64,000 bases of DNA, taken from Paracoccus beibuensis (GTDB lineage Bacteria; Pseudomonadota; Alphaproteobacteria; Rhodobacterales; Rhodobacteraceae). The notes beneath the pieces were generated by a model. That model had not been told where the DNA came from. It made no database searches and saw only the letters and a list, made by a program, of their open reading frames with translations. The DNA is taken from NCBI RefSeq assembly GCF_026162625.1, contig NZ_JAOTBD010000011.1:1-64000 (forward strand), read 5' to 3'. This document shows, in pieces, positions 17,283 through 27,067 of the stretch; the first letter of the stretch is position 1, and each line of letters begins with the position of its first letter. The translations under genes and the position numbers were made by a program.

Positions 17283-19244
17283 ATGCCGCAGGCCCGGACC
17301 ATTCTGCCCGTCGCGGCCGCCGCTGCCCTGGCCCTGTGGCTGCTGGCGGCGCGGCAGCTTCCCTGGCCCGTCTGGCCGCTGGACCCTGACAACATGAGCC
17401 TAGATCAGATCCGGATGGGCTTTGGCCTGATGCCGCGCGGCGTCATCGCGCTGGTGGCCGGTGCCGCGCTGGGGCTGTCGGGGGCCATCCTTCAGGTCGT
17501 CCTGCGCAACCCCGTGGCCGATCCCACGACACTGGGAATTTCATCCGGGGCGCAGCTGTCGCTGGTCCTGGTGACGGTCTTTGCACCGGACCTGCTGGTG
17601 GGCGGCCGCTGGCCCATCGCCATGACGGGCGGCATGTCGGCCGCCGGTCTGGTGCTGGCGATCGGCGCGCAAAGGGCCTTCGCGCCGGTGACGATGGTTA
17701 TCGCGGGAATGCTGGTCGCGCTGACCGCCTCGGCCGTGGCGACGGCGGTGACGCTGGCGCAGGGGCAGTACCTGCTGTCGCTGGTGATCTGGAACGGCGG
17801 GTCGCTGGTTCAGCAGGACTGGACGGGCGTGCGCAACCTGTCGTCGGTGCTGGCGCTTGGCGGCGTATCCGCTTGGGCGCTGGCGCGCCCGCTGCGGGTC
17901 TTGTCGCTGGGGTCCGAAGGCGCGGCGGGACTTGGCCTGAACGTGGCGCTTGTGCGCATGGCGGCGGTGGTGCTTGCCGTCGGGCTTGCCGCCAGCGTCT
18001 CGGCTGAACTGGGACTGATCGCCTTCGTCGGTCTGGCCGCCCCGGCGCTGGTGCGCAGCATGGGCGCGCGCGGGATCGGGCCGCTGCTGCTTTGGTCACC
18101 GGTGGTCGGTGCCTTGGTCCTGTCGGTCTGCGACGGGCTTGTGCTGGCCGTCGCGGGCCTTGGCGGAGAGATGTTCCCGACCGGCGCGCTGACCGGGCTG
18201 GTCGGCGGGCCGCTGCTGATCTGGCTGCTGCCGCGCCTGCGCGGTTCGACCCCGCCGGGAACCGAGGCCGCCGAGGGCATTGCCCTCCGCTTGTCCCGTC
18301 CCCGACGCCTGCTGGCGGCTCTGGCGCTGGCCCTGATCGTGGCGGCATTGCTGCTGCTCTGGATCGGGCGCGTGCCGGGGGGATGGGCGGTCCTGGACCG
18401 CGAAAGCCTGATGGCGTTCCTGCCGATGCGCCTGCCGCGCCTGGTCGCGGCCGCGGCCTCTGGCGCAGCGTTGGCGCTGGCGGGGGCGATGCTGCAGCGG
18501 CTGACTGCCAATCCGCTCGCCTCGCCAGAGGTGCTGGGCGTTTCGGGCGGAGCATCCTTGGGGTTCGCTGCTGTCACCTTCGCGATCGCCGCCCCTTCGG
18601 CGCTGATGCTGACACTTGGCACCATGCTCGGCGGCGCGCTGTCGCTGTTGCTGCTGGTCGCCTTCACCGCAAGGCGGGACATGCCGGCCGAGCGTGTGCT
18701 GCTGGCCGGCATCGCGGTGTCGGCGCTGGCCTCGGCGGTGCTGTCGGCAATGATGGCCGTGGGGGATGCACGATCCTGGGCGATCCTGTCGTGGCTCAGC
18801 GGTGCGACCGGCACCGTCACGCTGACGGGTGCGCTGGCGCTGGCGGCGCTGGCGGGTGCGGTCTGGCTGGCGGGGCTGGCCGCGGGACGGTGGCTGTCGC
18901 TGCTGCCCCTTGGACCCGGCGTTGCCGCCGGGCTGGGCCTGAATCTGCCGCTGGCGCGGCTGACGCTGATCGGGCTGGCGGGGCTCGCCACCGGCGCGGC
19001 GACGGTGATCACCGGCCCGCTCAGCTTCGTCGGCCTCATGGCGCCGCACCTGTCGCGGCGCATCGGGCTGGTGCGCCCGGCGGATCACCTGACGGGGGCC
19101 GCGCTGATCGGCGCCGGCCTGATGTTGGCCGCCGATTTCGGAGCCCGGATGGCGGGCTTTCCCTATGAACTTCCGCTTGGCCTGTTCGCGACGCTGATCG
19201 GCGCGCCGTGGCTGGTCTGGCTGCTGACGAGGACGCCGCGATGA
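17283..19244 (+). CDS. fused FecCD-family permease, FhuB-like
   Basis: An inner-membrane channel of the siderophore ABC importer. The 653 residues are two FecCD domains in tandem. The first carries GAALGLSGAILQVVLRNPVA and GLIAFVGLAAPALVRSMGAR; the second carries GAALALAGAMLQRLTANPLA, SPEVLGVSGGASLGFAAVTF and GPLSFVGLMAPHLSRRIGLV. The repeat of the same signature about 330 residues apart proves the fusion, as in FhuB. About twenty membrane segments are expected. The stop overlaps the ATG of the ATPase gene (ATGA). A single fused permease suggests the complex is one FhuB with two ATPases and one binding protein. Confidence 0.92.
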   Translation: MPQARTILPVAAAAALALWLLAARQLPWPVWPLDPDNMSLDQIRMGFGLMPRGVIALVAGAALGLSGAILQVVLRNPVADPTTLGISSGAQLSLVLVTVFAPDLLVGGRWPIAMTGGMSAAGLVLAIGAQRAFAPVTMVIAGMLVALTASAVATAVTLAQGQYLLSLVIWNGGSLVQQDWTGVRNLSSVLALGGVSAWALARPLRVLSLGSEGAAGLGLNVALVRMAAVVLAVGLAASVSAELGLIAFVGLAAPALVRSMGARGIGPLLLWSPVVGALVLSVCDGLVLAVAGLGGEMFPTGALTGLVGGPLLIWLLPRLRGSTPPGTEAAEGIALRLSRPRRLLAALALALIVAALLLLWIGRVPGGWAVLDRESLMAFLPMRLPRLVAAAASGAALALAGAMLQRLTANPLASPEVLGVSGGASLGFAAVTFAIAAPSALMLTLGTMLGGALSLLLLVAFTARRDMPAERVLLAGIAVSALASAVLSAMMAVGDARSWAILSWLSGATGTVTLTGALALAALAGAVWLAGLAAGRWLSLLPLGPGVAAGLGLNLPLARLTLIGLAGLATGAATVITGPLSFVGLMAPHLSRRIGLVRPADHLTGAALIGAGLMLAADFGARMAGFPYELPLGLFATLIGAPWLVWLLTRTPR

Positions 19245-20008
19245 ACCTGTTCCAGATCCGCAACCTTTCGGTGGACGTGCCCGGGCGCCGCCTGCTGGAC
19301 GACCTGTCGCTGGACCTGCCCGCGGGCCGGGTCATCGCGCTGATCGGACATAACGGATCGGGCAAATCCACGCTGCTGAAGGTGCTGGCGCGGCAGATGG
19401 CGGGGCAGGGGCATGTCGCCTTCGAAGGCCGCCCCCTTGACGCCTGGCGCGCCCGCGACCACGCCCGCCGACTGGCCTTCCTGCCGCAGACGACGCCCCC
19501 GGCGGAAGGAATGCTGGTCCGAGAGCTGGTGGCGCTTGGCCGCTATCCCTGGCACGGCGCACTCGGCCGCTTCGGCCCGGCCGATCACGCCGCCGTCGCG
19601 GACGCGATGGAGGAATGCGGCGTCGACCGCTTCGCCGACCGCCTTGTCGACACGCTGTCCGGCGGTGAACGTCAACGCGTCTGGCTGGCCATGATGGTCG
19701 CGCAGCAGGCAGGCACGCTGCTGCTGGACGAACCCATCAGCGCGCTGGACATCGCCCACCAGGTCGAGGTGATGGACCTTGTCCGCCGCATGTGCCATGC
19801 GCAGGGCCGCAGCGCCGTGATCGTCCTGCACGAGGTCAACATGGCCGCCCGCTTCTGCGACCACGTGGTGGCGCTGAAGGGCGGGCGGCTGGTCATGCAG
19901 GGCGGCCCGGCAGGCCTGATGCGGCCCGACGCGCTGCACGCCATCTATGGCCTGCCCATGCAGGTCCTGACCCGCGACGACGGCCTGCCGGTCGCCACCC
20001 CCGCCTGA
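19241..20008 (+). CDS. siderophore ABC transporter ATPase, FhuC-like
   Basis: A cytoplasmic ATPase of 255 residues powering the importer. The Walker A is GHNGSGKST (about 36-44), the signature is DTLSGGERQRVWLAMM, the Walker B is GTLLLDEPISALDIAHQVEV, and the H-loop is VIVLHEVNMAARFCDH. It translates from an ATGA overlap with the permease. The frame and length are normal for FhuC/FecE. It is followed 11 bases later by an ABC exporter. Confidence 0.93.
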   Translation: MNLFQIRNLSVDVPGRRLLDDLSLDLPAGRVIALIGHNGSGKSTLLKVLARQMAGQGHVAFEGRPLDAWRARDHARRLAFLPQTTPPAEGMLVRELVALGRYPWHGALGRFGPADHAAVADAMEECGVDRFADRLVDTLSGGERQRVWLAMMVAQQAGTLLLDEPISALDIAHQVEVMDLVRRMCHAQGRSAVIVLHEVNMAARFCDHVVALKGGRLVMQGGPAGLMRPDALHAIYGLPMQVLTRDDGLPVATPA

Positions 20009-20019
20009 GAAAGACGACG

Positions 20020-21717
20020 ATGCGCAGCTTCTTCTCCTATTACCGCCCCTTCATGGGACTCTTCTGGCTGGACTTCGGCTGTGCCGTCATGACCGGCCTT
20101 CTGGAACTGGCCTTCCCGTTGGCGGTCACCGGCTTCATCGACCACCTGCTGCCGCGGGGCGACTGGACGCTGACGGTGGCGGCGGCCGTGGGGCTTCTGG
20201 CGCTCTATGCGATCAATGCGGGTCTGCTGACGGTGGTGATCTATTGGGGCCACAAGCTGGGCATCAACATCGAGACGATGATGCGGGCCGAGGCCTTCGA
20301 CCACCTGACGCGCCTGTCGTGGCGCTGGTACGACCGCGCCCGCACCGGCAAGCTGGTCGCACGCGTGACCCGCGACCTGGAGGAGATCGGCGAGGTCGCC
20401 CATCACGGCCCCGAGGATGCGTTCATCGCCATCATGACCTTTGTCGGCGCCTTCATCCTGATGTTCTGGATCAACCCCCAGCTGGCGGTCATCGTGGCGC
20501 TGATCGTTCCGGCCATGCTGGCGCTGGTGATCTTCTATGGCGGGCGGATGACGCGCACCTGGCGCGCCATCTATTCCCGCGTCGGCGACTTCAACGTCCG
20601 GCTGGAAGAGGCCCTTGGCGGCGTGCGCGTCGTGCAGGCCTTCGGCAACGAAAGCCACGAAAGCCACCTCTTTGCCGGGGACAACGCGCGTTACCGGCAG
20701 GCCAAGCTGGACGCCTATCGCGTCATGGCGGCATCGTCGGCTCTGCAATACATGGGGTTGCGGCTGGTGCAGGTCGTCGTGATGGTCGTCGGCGCGGGTT
20801 TCGTGCTGTCGGGCGAGCTGACGACGGGGGCGTTCGTGGGCTTCCTCTTGCTGGTCAGCGTCTTCTATCGCCCGCTTGAAAAGATCGCTGCCGTGATCGA
20901 GACCTATCCGCGGGGCATCGCGGGTTTCCGCCGCTTCCAGGAACTGCTGGCCACCGACCCCGAGATCGCGGACGCGCCCGATGCCGCCGATGCGCCCGCC
21001 CTGCGCGGCGACATCCGCTTCGAAAACGTGGGCTTCGGCTATGATGAGGGGCGGCCGATCCTGCAGGGCATCGACCTGAACATCCGTGCCGGTGAAACGG
21101 TGGCGTTCGTGGGACCATCGGGTGCCGGAAAGACGACGCTGCTGGCGCTGCTGCCCCGCTTCTACGAGGCGACCGAGGGGCGGATCACCATTGACGCCCT
21201 GGCGCTGCCGCAGATGCGGCTGAACAGCCTGCGCCGCCAGATCGGCCTGGTCAGCCAGGACGTGTTCCTGTTCGGCGGCACGCTGCGCGAGAATATCGCG
21301 TATGGTCGGCTGGGGGCCTCGGACGACGAGATCCGGCAGGCCGCCGCGCAGGCGCAGCTGACGACGCTGATCGCGACCCTGCCCGAAGGGCTGGACACCG
21401 TAGTCGGCGAACGCGGTATGATGCTGTCGGGCGGCCAGAAGCAGCGCGTGGCAATTGCGCGGGCGTTCCTGAAGAACCCGCCGATCCTGATCCTGGACGA
21501 GGCGACGAGCGCCCTGGACAGCCAGACCGAGCGCGAGATCCAGGGCGCGCTGGACGCCCTGTCGGTCGGGCGCACGACCTTGGTCATCGCGCACAGGCTG
21601 GGCACGATCCGCAACGCCGACCGGATCGTCGTCATGAACGAGGGCCGCATTGTCGAGGTCGGCAGCCATGCCGAGCTGCTTTCGCTGAACGGGATCTATG
21701 CGGCGCTGGCAGCCTGA
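20020..21717 (+). CDS. ABC exporter (fused membrane and ATPase domains)
   Basis: A 565-residue half transporter. Six membrane segments occupy about 1-310 (FMGLFWLDFGCAVMTGLLEL, FIAIMTFVGAFILMFWINPQ, VMVVGAGFVLSGELTTGAFV). The ATPase domain has Walker A GPSGAGKTT (365-373), signature LSGGQKQRVAIARAF, Walker B LILDEATSALDSQTE and switch IAHRLGTIRNADRIV. It works as a homodimer unless a partner gene is elsewhere. Eleven bases separate it from the FhuC-type gene, so it belongs to the siderophore operon. In other bacteria exporters of this form attached to siderophore loci either secrete the siderophore or, in the YbtPQ/IrtAB type, import it. Which applies here is not visible. Confidence 0.88.
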   Translation: MRSFFSYYRPFMGLFWLDFGCAVMTGLLELAFPLAVTGFIDHLLPRGDWTLTVAAAVGLLALYAINAGLLTVVIYWGHKLGINIETMMRAEAFDHLTRLSWRWYDRARTGKLVARVTRDLEEIGEVAHHGPEDAFIAIMTFVGAFILMFWINPQLAVIVALIVPAMLALVIFYGGRMTRTWRAIYSRVGDFNVRLEEALGGVRVVQAFGNESHESHLFAGDNARYRQAKLDAYRVMAASSALQYMGLRLVQVVVMVVGAGFVLSGELTTGAFVGFLLLVSVFYRPLEKIAAVIETYPRGIAGFRRFQELLATDPEIADAPDAADAPALRGDIRFENVGFGYDEGRPILQGIDLNIRAGETVAFVGPSGAGKTTLLALLPRFYEATEGRITIDALALPQMRLNSLRRQIGLVSQDVFLFGGTLRENIAYGRLGASDDEIRQAAAQAQLTTLIATLPEGLDTVVGERGMMLSGGQKQRVAIARAFLKNPPILILDEATSALDSQTEREIQGALDALSVGRTTLVIAHRLGTIRNADRIVVMNEGRIVEVGSHAELLSLNGIYAALAA

Positions 21718-21901
21718 AGGCGCCGCAGGCGCGCCTGCTGGGAAGGTACGGTCGGGGAACGTGCGGGGTGTGCCAGCTGTTCTGCTGCTGTCACGCGCGC
21801 CCTCGGCTGTTGTCACTGGGCCTTCTTGAATGCCGTGCCTGCGGCCGGTCGGGCTGCCGCCGGGCCAGGCAGGGCGGCTTGTCTTTGCCCGATTGGGCGG
21901 A

Positions 21902-23221
21902 TCAGAAGACGATATCGTCGAAGACCAGACTTGCGCGGAAGCCAGGTGACAAGCTGGTCACATGCAGATGGGCCCCGGCGGCGGCGGCGGCGGCGATGTC
22001 GCGGGCAAGCGCGAGGCCCAGGCCGGTGCTGCCTTCATCGAGGCTCAGTCCCCGGGTCACGATCCGGTTGAGGTCGGCGTCGGACACGCCCCGACCGTCA
22101 TCCTCGACCTGGATGCGCCGCTGGCCGCCGTGGTCGTCGTGGCTGATGCGGACAGGGTGGCCAGCATGGCGCAGCGCATTCTCCATCAGGCTGCCGAGAG
22201 GATCCGCCAGATCCGCGGCATCGATGGGCAGCATCACCCGCTCGGGCAAGTCGTTCCGGATGGCGATGTGATCGCCGCGCGGCGTGCGCGACAGGACCGG
22301 GACAAGCCCCTGCGCGACCTGATGCGCATCGGCGGGACCGCGTCCGCCGATGCGGGCGCGACCCGGTTCCCGGTCGACGCGATCGTGAATGGTGCCGGCA
22401 ATGGCGTCAATGGCCGCCGCGGCCTCGGGCTGGCCGCGCCGGCGCAGGCCGTCGCTTTGCCCCATCAGCGCCTGAAGCGGCGTCTTCAGCGTATGCGCCA
22501 GATCGGCGGCGCGGTGGCGGGCGCGGCGGATGCGGTCGTCGGTCGTCCAGCAACCCGTCTATGGCCTGCGCAAGGGGGCGCAGCTCTTGCGGCAGGTCCT
22601 GCCCGACCCGGGGGCGCGTGCCCGTGCGAGGGCGGTGATGGTCGCCGGGATCCGGTCGAATGGACGCAGGCCCACCGACAGCTGCACCGCAAAGCCCAGG
22701 ATCAGCAGCGCCCCTAACCCCAGCAGGAACGGCAGCAGGTCCCGCTGGAACAGATGCGCCGTCTGCCGCTGAGAGGCGCGGTCGACCGCCACCGTGATGC
22801 GCAGCGGCGTGCGGTCCGCCCCGATGGTCACCGTCCGGTCGATCAGCAGCAGATCCTGCTGGTCCGGGCCGGTGGCTTCCCCCACCACGGTTTCCCCGGG
22901 ACGCGGGGCGACCTCTGGCACCGCCAGCACCGCGTCCCAAAGGCAGGTCGAGCGCGTGGTGCGCCCCGTAGCCTCGATCTGCCAATAGTGACCCGAATAG
23001 GGCTGAGATAACGCGGGTCCCGGCCCATGTCGCGGGGACGGACATCGAGCGACCGACCGGGTTCGCCCGGCCATCAAGGTGTTGCTGTTGGCCTCCAATT
23101 CCTTGACCAGAAGCTGCGTGACCTGCCGGTCGAACAGGATGCCCAGCCCCCGACCCGCCACGACCAGCACGGCCGACAGAAGCGCAAGGCGCAGCCGGAC
23201 CGAAGCACGGGCCAGGATCAC
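21902..23221 (-). pseudogene. broken sensor histidine kinase, PhoQ-like
   Basis: The parts of a PhoQ-type membrane kinase occur in order but in different frames. First come RLALLSAVLVVAG, the first membrane segment, and the periplasmic domain (SQPYSGHYWQIEATG, then VAVDRASQRQTAHLFQRD). The second membrane segment is LLPFLLGLGALLILGFAVQL. After a shift near 22630 comes GQDLPQELRPLAQAIDGLLD. After another near 22540 comes the phospho-acceptor stretch ADLAHTLKTPLQAL and the ATPase domain LMENALRHAGHPVRI, VEDDGRGVSDADL and GSTGLGLALARDIA. A further shift lies near 23005. The GTG start overlaps the stop of the regulator (GTGA), the normal arrangement. With at least three frameshifts it cannot be translated whole. 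Confidence 0.8.
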
Positions 23222-23872
23222 CGCGACTGCTCGACGTGATAGCCGAAGCCGCGGCGCGTCCCGATCACATTGGGGGTCGTCTTGCGGCGCAGGCGGGCGA
23301 CGACCGCCTCGATGGCATTGGTGTCGCGGGCGTCGTCGGTGCCTAGCAGAAGGTCCAGAAGCTCGGTCGGCGGCACGGTCCGGTCGAGGTTCAGCACCAG
23401 GTACGAGATCAGCCGGAACTCCAGCGGGGTCAGGTCCAGGGCGCGACGCTGACGGTCTGGCGGTTCAGATCGAGGGCCAGTCGACCGACCTCTTGCGCCG
23501 GATGCGCGGGGCCCCGCGCCCGCCGCACCAGCGCCCGGGCCCGTGCGACCAGCTCCTCCATGCGGAACGGCTTGGGCAGGTAGTCGTCGGCGCCGGCATC
23601 GATGCCTCGATCCGCTCGCTCCAGCTGCCGCGGGCGGTCAGGATCCGGACCGGCATCTCGGCCCCCTCGGCGCGCCAGCGTTTCAGCAGCGTCAGCCCGT
23701 CCAGCCGCGGCAGGCCAAGGTCCAGCACGACAATGTCCCAGTCCTCGGTCCCGCCGGTGAGCCAGGCGTTTTCGCCGTCGGCCACGCGTTCGGTGACGAA
23801 GCCGGCACGGCGCAAGGCGCAGGCAACCCCGGCGGCGATGGTTTCGTCGTCCTCGACGATCAGGCAGCGCAT
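23218..23872 (-). pseudogene. broken OmpR-family response regulator, PhoP-like
   Basis: The receiver begins [20 protein letters not shown] and carries the phospho-acceptor Asp in [14 protein letters not shown]. Near 23610 the frame shifts, and the sequence continues in another frame as [20 protein letters not shown] with the conserved lysine. Near 23445 it shifts again into the DNA-binding winged helix [35 protein letters not shown] and GTRRGFGYHVEQSR, ending at 23218. Each domain is well preserved, so the lesions look recent. It forms a pair with the equally broken kinase. Confidence 0.82.
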
Positions 23873-23881
23873 CGTCCGCCC

Positions 23882-24122
23882 CGGTCAGTCGCCAATCGTC
23901 GTCCCTGCTGTCGTCCTCGGCCTCGATCTCCAGCACCGTGCCATTCTGCGCATCGATGTCGACTTCGTAGAGATGGCCATTGTTCGCAAGAAGATCGAAT
24001 TCAAATGTCAGGCGGCCGCCGTCATATTCCAGCTGGATCTCGATGATCTGGTCCGTCGTCTCGGCCTGCAGGACGTCCAGGATGCGGTCCAGCGGCAGGA
24101 TCTCGCCGCGCAGGACATGTGT
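23882..24122 (-). pseudogene. PepSY-domain protein remnant
   Basis: One PepSY unit is readable: [20 protein letters not shown], then [39 protein letters not shown]. Such small periplasmic proteins usually sit directly upstream of PhoPQ-like pairs, as here. The signal peptide and start are missing: upstream of 24122 the frame enters unrelated sequence ([17 protein letters not shown]). No stop lies at the expected place before the regulator, and the frame runs on into it. The N-terminal half was therefore lost at a junction near 24125. Confidence 0.6.
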
Positions 24123-24317
24123 CACCTCTATATCGCATTGATGGTGTAGGAGACGATGATCGTTGACTCGTCTGCGAACGCTGCAAGCGAAAGTCTGCGA
24201 GGCGAGGCTCCGGCCTTGCCGGTTTGAGAACCACTTCAGATCGGCACGGGTCGTCTCCTTGCAGGTCAGTTTGTCGAGGTATGGCGCCTTATGCTGAATA
24301 TGCCTGCATAGGCTGTC

Positions 24318-25740
24318 GCCAGTGACCATTTCGACTGCATCGTGATCGGCTCCGGTTTCTGTTCGGCGTTCTTCCTGCACGAGATGCTCGCTCGCGGCCC
24401 TGGCCGGATCCTGCTGCTGAAATGTGGTCAGCATGTGCCGCATGCCTGGCAGGTTATGCATCAGGCGAACAGCCCGATCCCGGACAGCTCGACCTACCGG
24501 TCTGATTCTGACAAGCCTTGGGACTTCACAATCGGCCTGGGTGGCGGCACGAACTGCTGGTGGTGCGCGCCGCCGCCGCGATTGCACCCCAGTGATTCCC
24601 TCTGGAAATCACTTTGTGGTGTGGGGGCAGACTGGCCGATCAGCTACGACGACCTCGAGGGTGCCTGCTGCAGCGCCGAGGCGACCATGTCGATCTCGGG
24701 CGACGGGGACATGGCCCACGTCATGCCGCGATCGCTCCCGTTTCCCCAGCCGCCCCACCGCATGTCGCCTCCCGACCGCATCATGAAGGCCGCGCAACCG
24801 CACCAGCATTTCACCATGCCGACCGGCCGTGCGCGCCAGGCGACAGAGACGCGGATCGCCTACTGCGCCTCGCTGCGGTGTCGATATTGCCCGGCCGACG
24901 CCAAGTTCACGGTCAGCAACGGGCTGATGCATCTGTTCGCCGCCCCCGAGGTCAGTGTCGTAACCGGAGCCGAGGTTCGGCACCTGGGACATGCCAGAAA
25001 CAGCGTCAGCTCTGTCACCTATCGCGCTGGAGGGCGGGATTACACGGCGTCCGCCGACCTCTTCGTGCTGGGCGCGAACGCGATCCAGACCCCCGCGATC
25101 CTGCTGCGATCAGTCCTTTGCGGCGGCCTCGTCGGGCTGGGCCTGCACGAGTCTCACGGCGCCAGCTTCGAAGTGTTCCTCGACGGTATCGAAAACTTCG
25201 ATGGCAGCACCATCACGACGGGCCTGAACTTCGGTCTCTACGACGGCGCGCACCCTACGGAACACGGCGCGGCCCTGGTCTATTTCGAAAATCGCTGGTC
25301 CCACGGCATGCGGGTCGAGCCGGAACGCATGCGCCCGACCTTCCCTATCGTGATCGTCACCGAGGAACTGCTTGACGACCGCAATCGCGTGGTGCTGGAC
25401 GCCGACGACGGTGCCTTCGTCGAATTTGTGGGCTGTCCGACTAGGCCGTTCGGGGGTGGCCGAGGCACGCAGGGAACTGCCCGATCTTCTGGCGCCCCTG
25501 CTGGTCCGGGACATCTTCGATCATCGTGTCCGCGGAACCGAACCACACCTGCAGGGGACGTTGCGGGCCGGCGATGATCCGGCGACCTCGGTTGTCGATG
25601 CCGGGGTGGTCCACCACCGCCTGCGCAATCTTGTCGTTGTGGGCACAAGCACCTTCCCGACCTTCTCTCGCGCCGCCCCCAGTCTGACGGCGGCGGCACC
25701 CTCGGTTTGCGCCGCCCAACAGTTGTTGCAGCCGAGGTAG
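24318..25740 (+). pseudogene. GMC-family oxidoreductase, frameshifted and without a start
   Basis: A flavoprotein of the GMC type that would oxidise a sugar or alcohol. The FAD-binding start [20 protein letters not shown] is present, followed by [20 protein letters not shown] and DLFVLGANAIQTPAILLRS. No start codon precedes it, as a TAG lies at 24309-24311. Near 25430 the frame shifts, and the C-terminal catalytic part continues as VVDAGVVHHRLRNLVVVGTS. The N-terminal ribosome site is lost and several normally conserved residues look substituted. It directly precedes a small Tat-signal protein, the usual partner of this subclass. Confidence 0.75.
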
Positions 25741-25743
25741 ATC

Positions 25744-26085
25744 ATGGCGCTCTCACGAAGATCGACCTTGGCCGTTCTTGTCGGCGGCACCTTGGCTGTC
25801 GCCGGGGCAACCGTCCCTGGCGCCACCCATTCCGATGAGGACTTGGCACATGCCGTGCTTGAGCGGCACCTGGGACCGATCCGCATGTCGCCCGAGGACC
25901 GCACCGCATTTCTTTCCGAGGTGCGGGCACAAAGACCGTGGCTTCTTCTCGCCGAAAAGCTCGCCGTCATCTATGGTGCGGCAGAACGGTTGAATACCTC
26001 TGGGATCGTGCGCCATGCGCCGCCCGGCAATCGCGGAATGATCATCGGACAGTACGAGCGTCACCTTCCGGGCGAGTTTCAGTAA
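25744..26085 (+). CDS. small Tat-signal protein, probable accessory subunit of the GMC oxidoreductase
   Basis: 113 residues begin with a twin-arginine-type signal (MALSRRSTLAVLVGGTLAVA). The mature part is helical and charged (SDEDLAHAVLERHLGPIRMS, AERLNTSGIVRHAPPG). The ATG follows GAGGT and starts three bases after the stop of the broken GMC gene. In related clusters such a subunit escorts or anchors the flavoprotein across the membrane. The frame is open, but the C-terminus may be truncated, because longer versions of these subunits are usual. With its partner broken, the gene is likely on the way out. Confidence 0.5.
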   Translation: MALSRRSTLAVLVGGTLAVAGATVPGATHSDEDLAHAVLERHLGPIRMSPEDRTAFLSEVRAQRPWLLLAEKLAVIYGAAERLNTSGIVRHAPPGNRGMIIGQYERHLPGEFQ

Positions 26086-27067
26086 GTCGCTGCGTGGTGC
26101 TTTTGACCAGTTTGACCAGAAGTTCATTCATGTCCTCGTTCCGCTCCCGCACGGTCGACCAGCCGCTCGACGCCCGGGATGGTCTGGCGGCGCGCCGATG
26201 TGGGCGCTTGCTGGCTTCAGTATCGCGGGCGACTGCCGGCCGCTATCGGGCACCAACGGGCTCTTTCATGCCGTCCCGGCCTAAGCCGTCATCGTCCAGA
26301 GCGTTCTGCTGATCGCCCGCCCCAGGGCGACAGCCGTGCTGCTGTCGCTGGCGGCAACGGTGATGATCCTCTATCCGCTGCGCGCCCAACGCGTCGAACA
26401 AACAGACGATCACGATGGTGATGGACCCCGCCATCCTGCTGCGTGCCGGCTACCTTTACATCAACTCTGGCGCGACGGGCATCGAGCGCATCGCCTTCTA
26501 CGGACAGATCCGCATCGTGGCCCGCGCGCTGCTCGCCGTGATGTACTTCTGGCATCTTCCACAAGATCAACACGGACCTCCTGAACCCGACGGTCAGCTG
26601 CGCCGTCGGCCTTTACCTTCCGCTCGCCAGTCCGTCCGGGCTCTAGGGCAACCTTGTCGGCCGCTACCTCGCGATCTAAGGGACCTTCATGATCGATGCG
26701 ATCGCGATCGTCGCGCTCTACTGGCGCCGCCATTTCGCAGTCGGCTTCGTGCTGGCGATGCTGTTCCGCTTTATCATCCGGATATCGGCCTATTCCTGGG
26801 ATATGGATTTTTCATGCCTGGTCTTCGTGCTTTACATCTCAGCATTCCCAAGCCGGCCGGGGCGATGGCGCAGCACAGCATCCTAGCGAGATCGTCATCT
26901 TCTCGGACCTGCCGGCGCTTGACACGCGAGGTGAACGCTCCAGACGCCGAACCGTTGGTGCAGTGGTCGGGACCCGCGACATGTGCCGCGTCGGGCCCCG
27001 GCTGTTCCGCGAGATGCTGTCCCGACCTCCAGGCTGTCCGGCCGACAGCAGCAGCGGGCCGAAATTT
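26086..27067. other. decayed region
   Basis: Nearly 1 kb in which no complete gene can be built. The most readable part is the membrane-protein remnant at 26415-26886, listed separately. Just before it, VLLIARPRATAVLLSLAATV and MILYPLRAQ look like membrane segments of the same protein in another frame. Between 26890 and 27067 the minus strand may hold the ruined C-terminus of the imelysin gene, without recognisable motifs. No mobile-element ends were seen. Confidence 0.45.
26415..26886 (+). pseudogene. remnant of a multi-spanning membrane protein
   Basis: Hydrophobic segments occur in two frames: MVMDPAILLRAGYLYINSG, then INTDLLNPTVSCAVGLYLPL broken by in-frame stops at about 26645 and 26678, then FMIDAIAIVALYWRRHFAVG, FVLAMLFRFIIRISAYSWDM and VFVLYISAFP. 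The order and spacing suggest one transporter-like or acyltransferase-like protein. I cannot name the family. At least two frameshifts and two stops interrupt it. Confidence 0.5.

Noticed and set aside
21902-23872. Sequencing error as the sole cause of the kinase and regulator frameshifts
   Set aside because: Not excluded, but neighbouring genes of equal GC content have perfect frames and other remnants lack whole domains, so real decay is more likely.
24125-24310. Possible insertion-sequence fragment upstream of the GMC remnant
   Set aside because: No transposase motif, inverted ends or target duplication could be seen; left as unassigned DNA.
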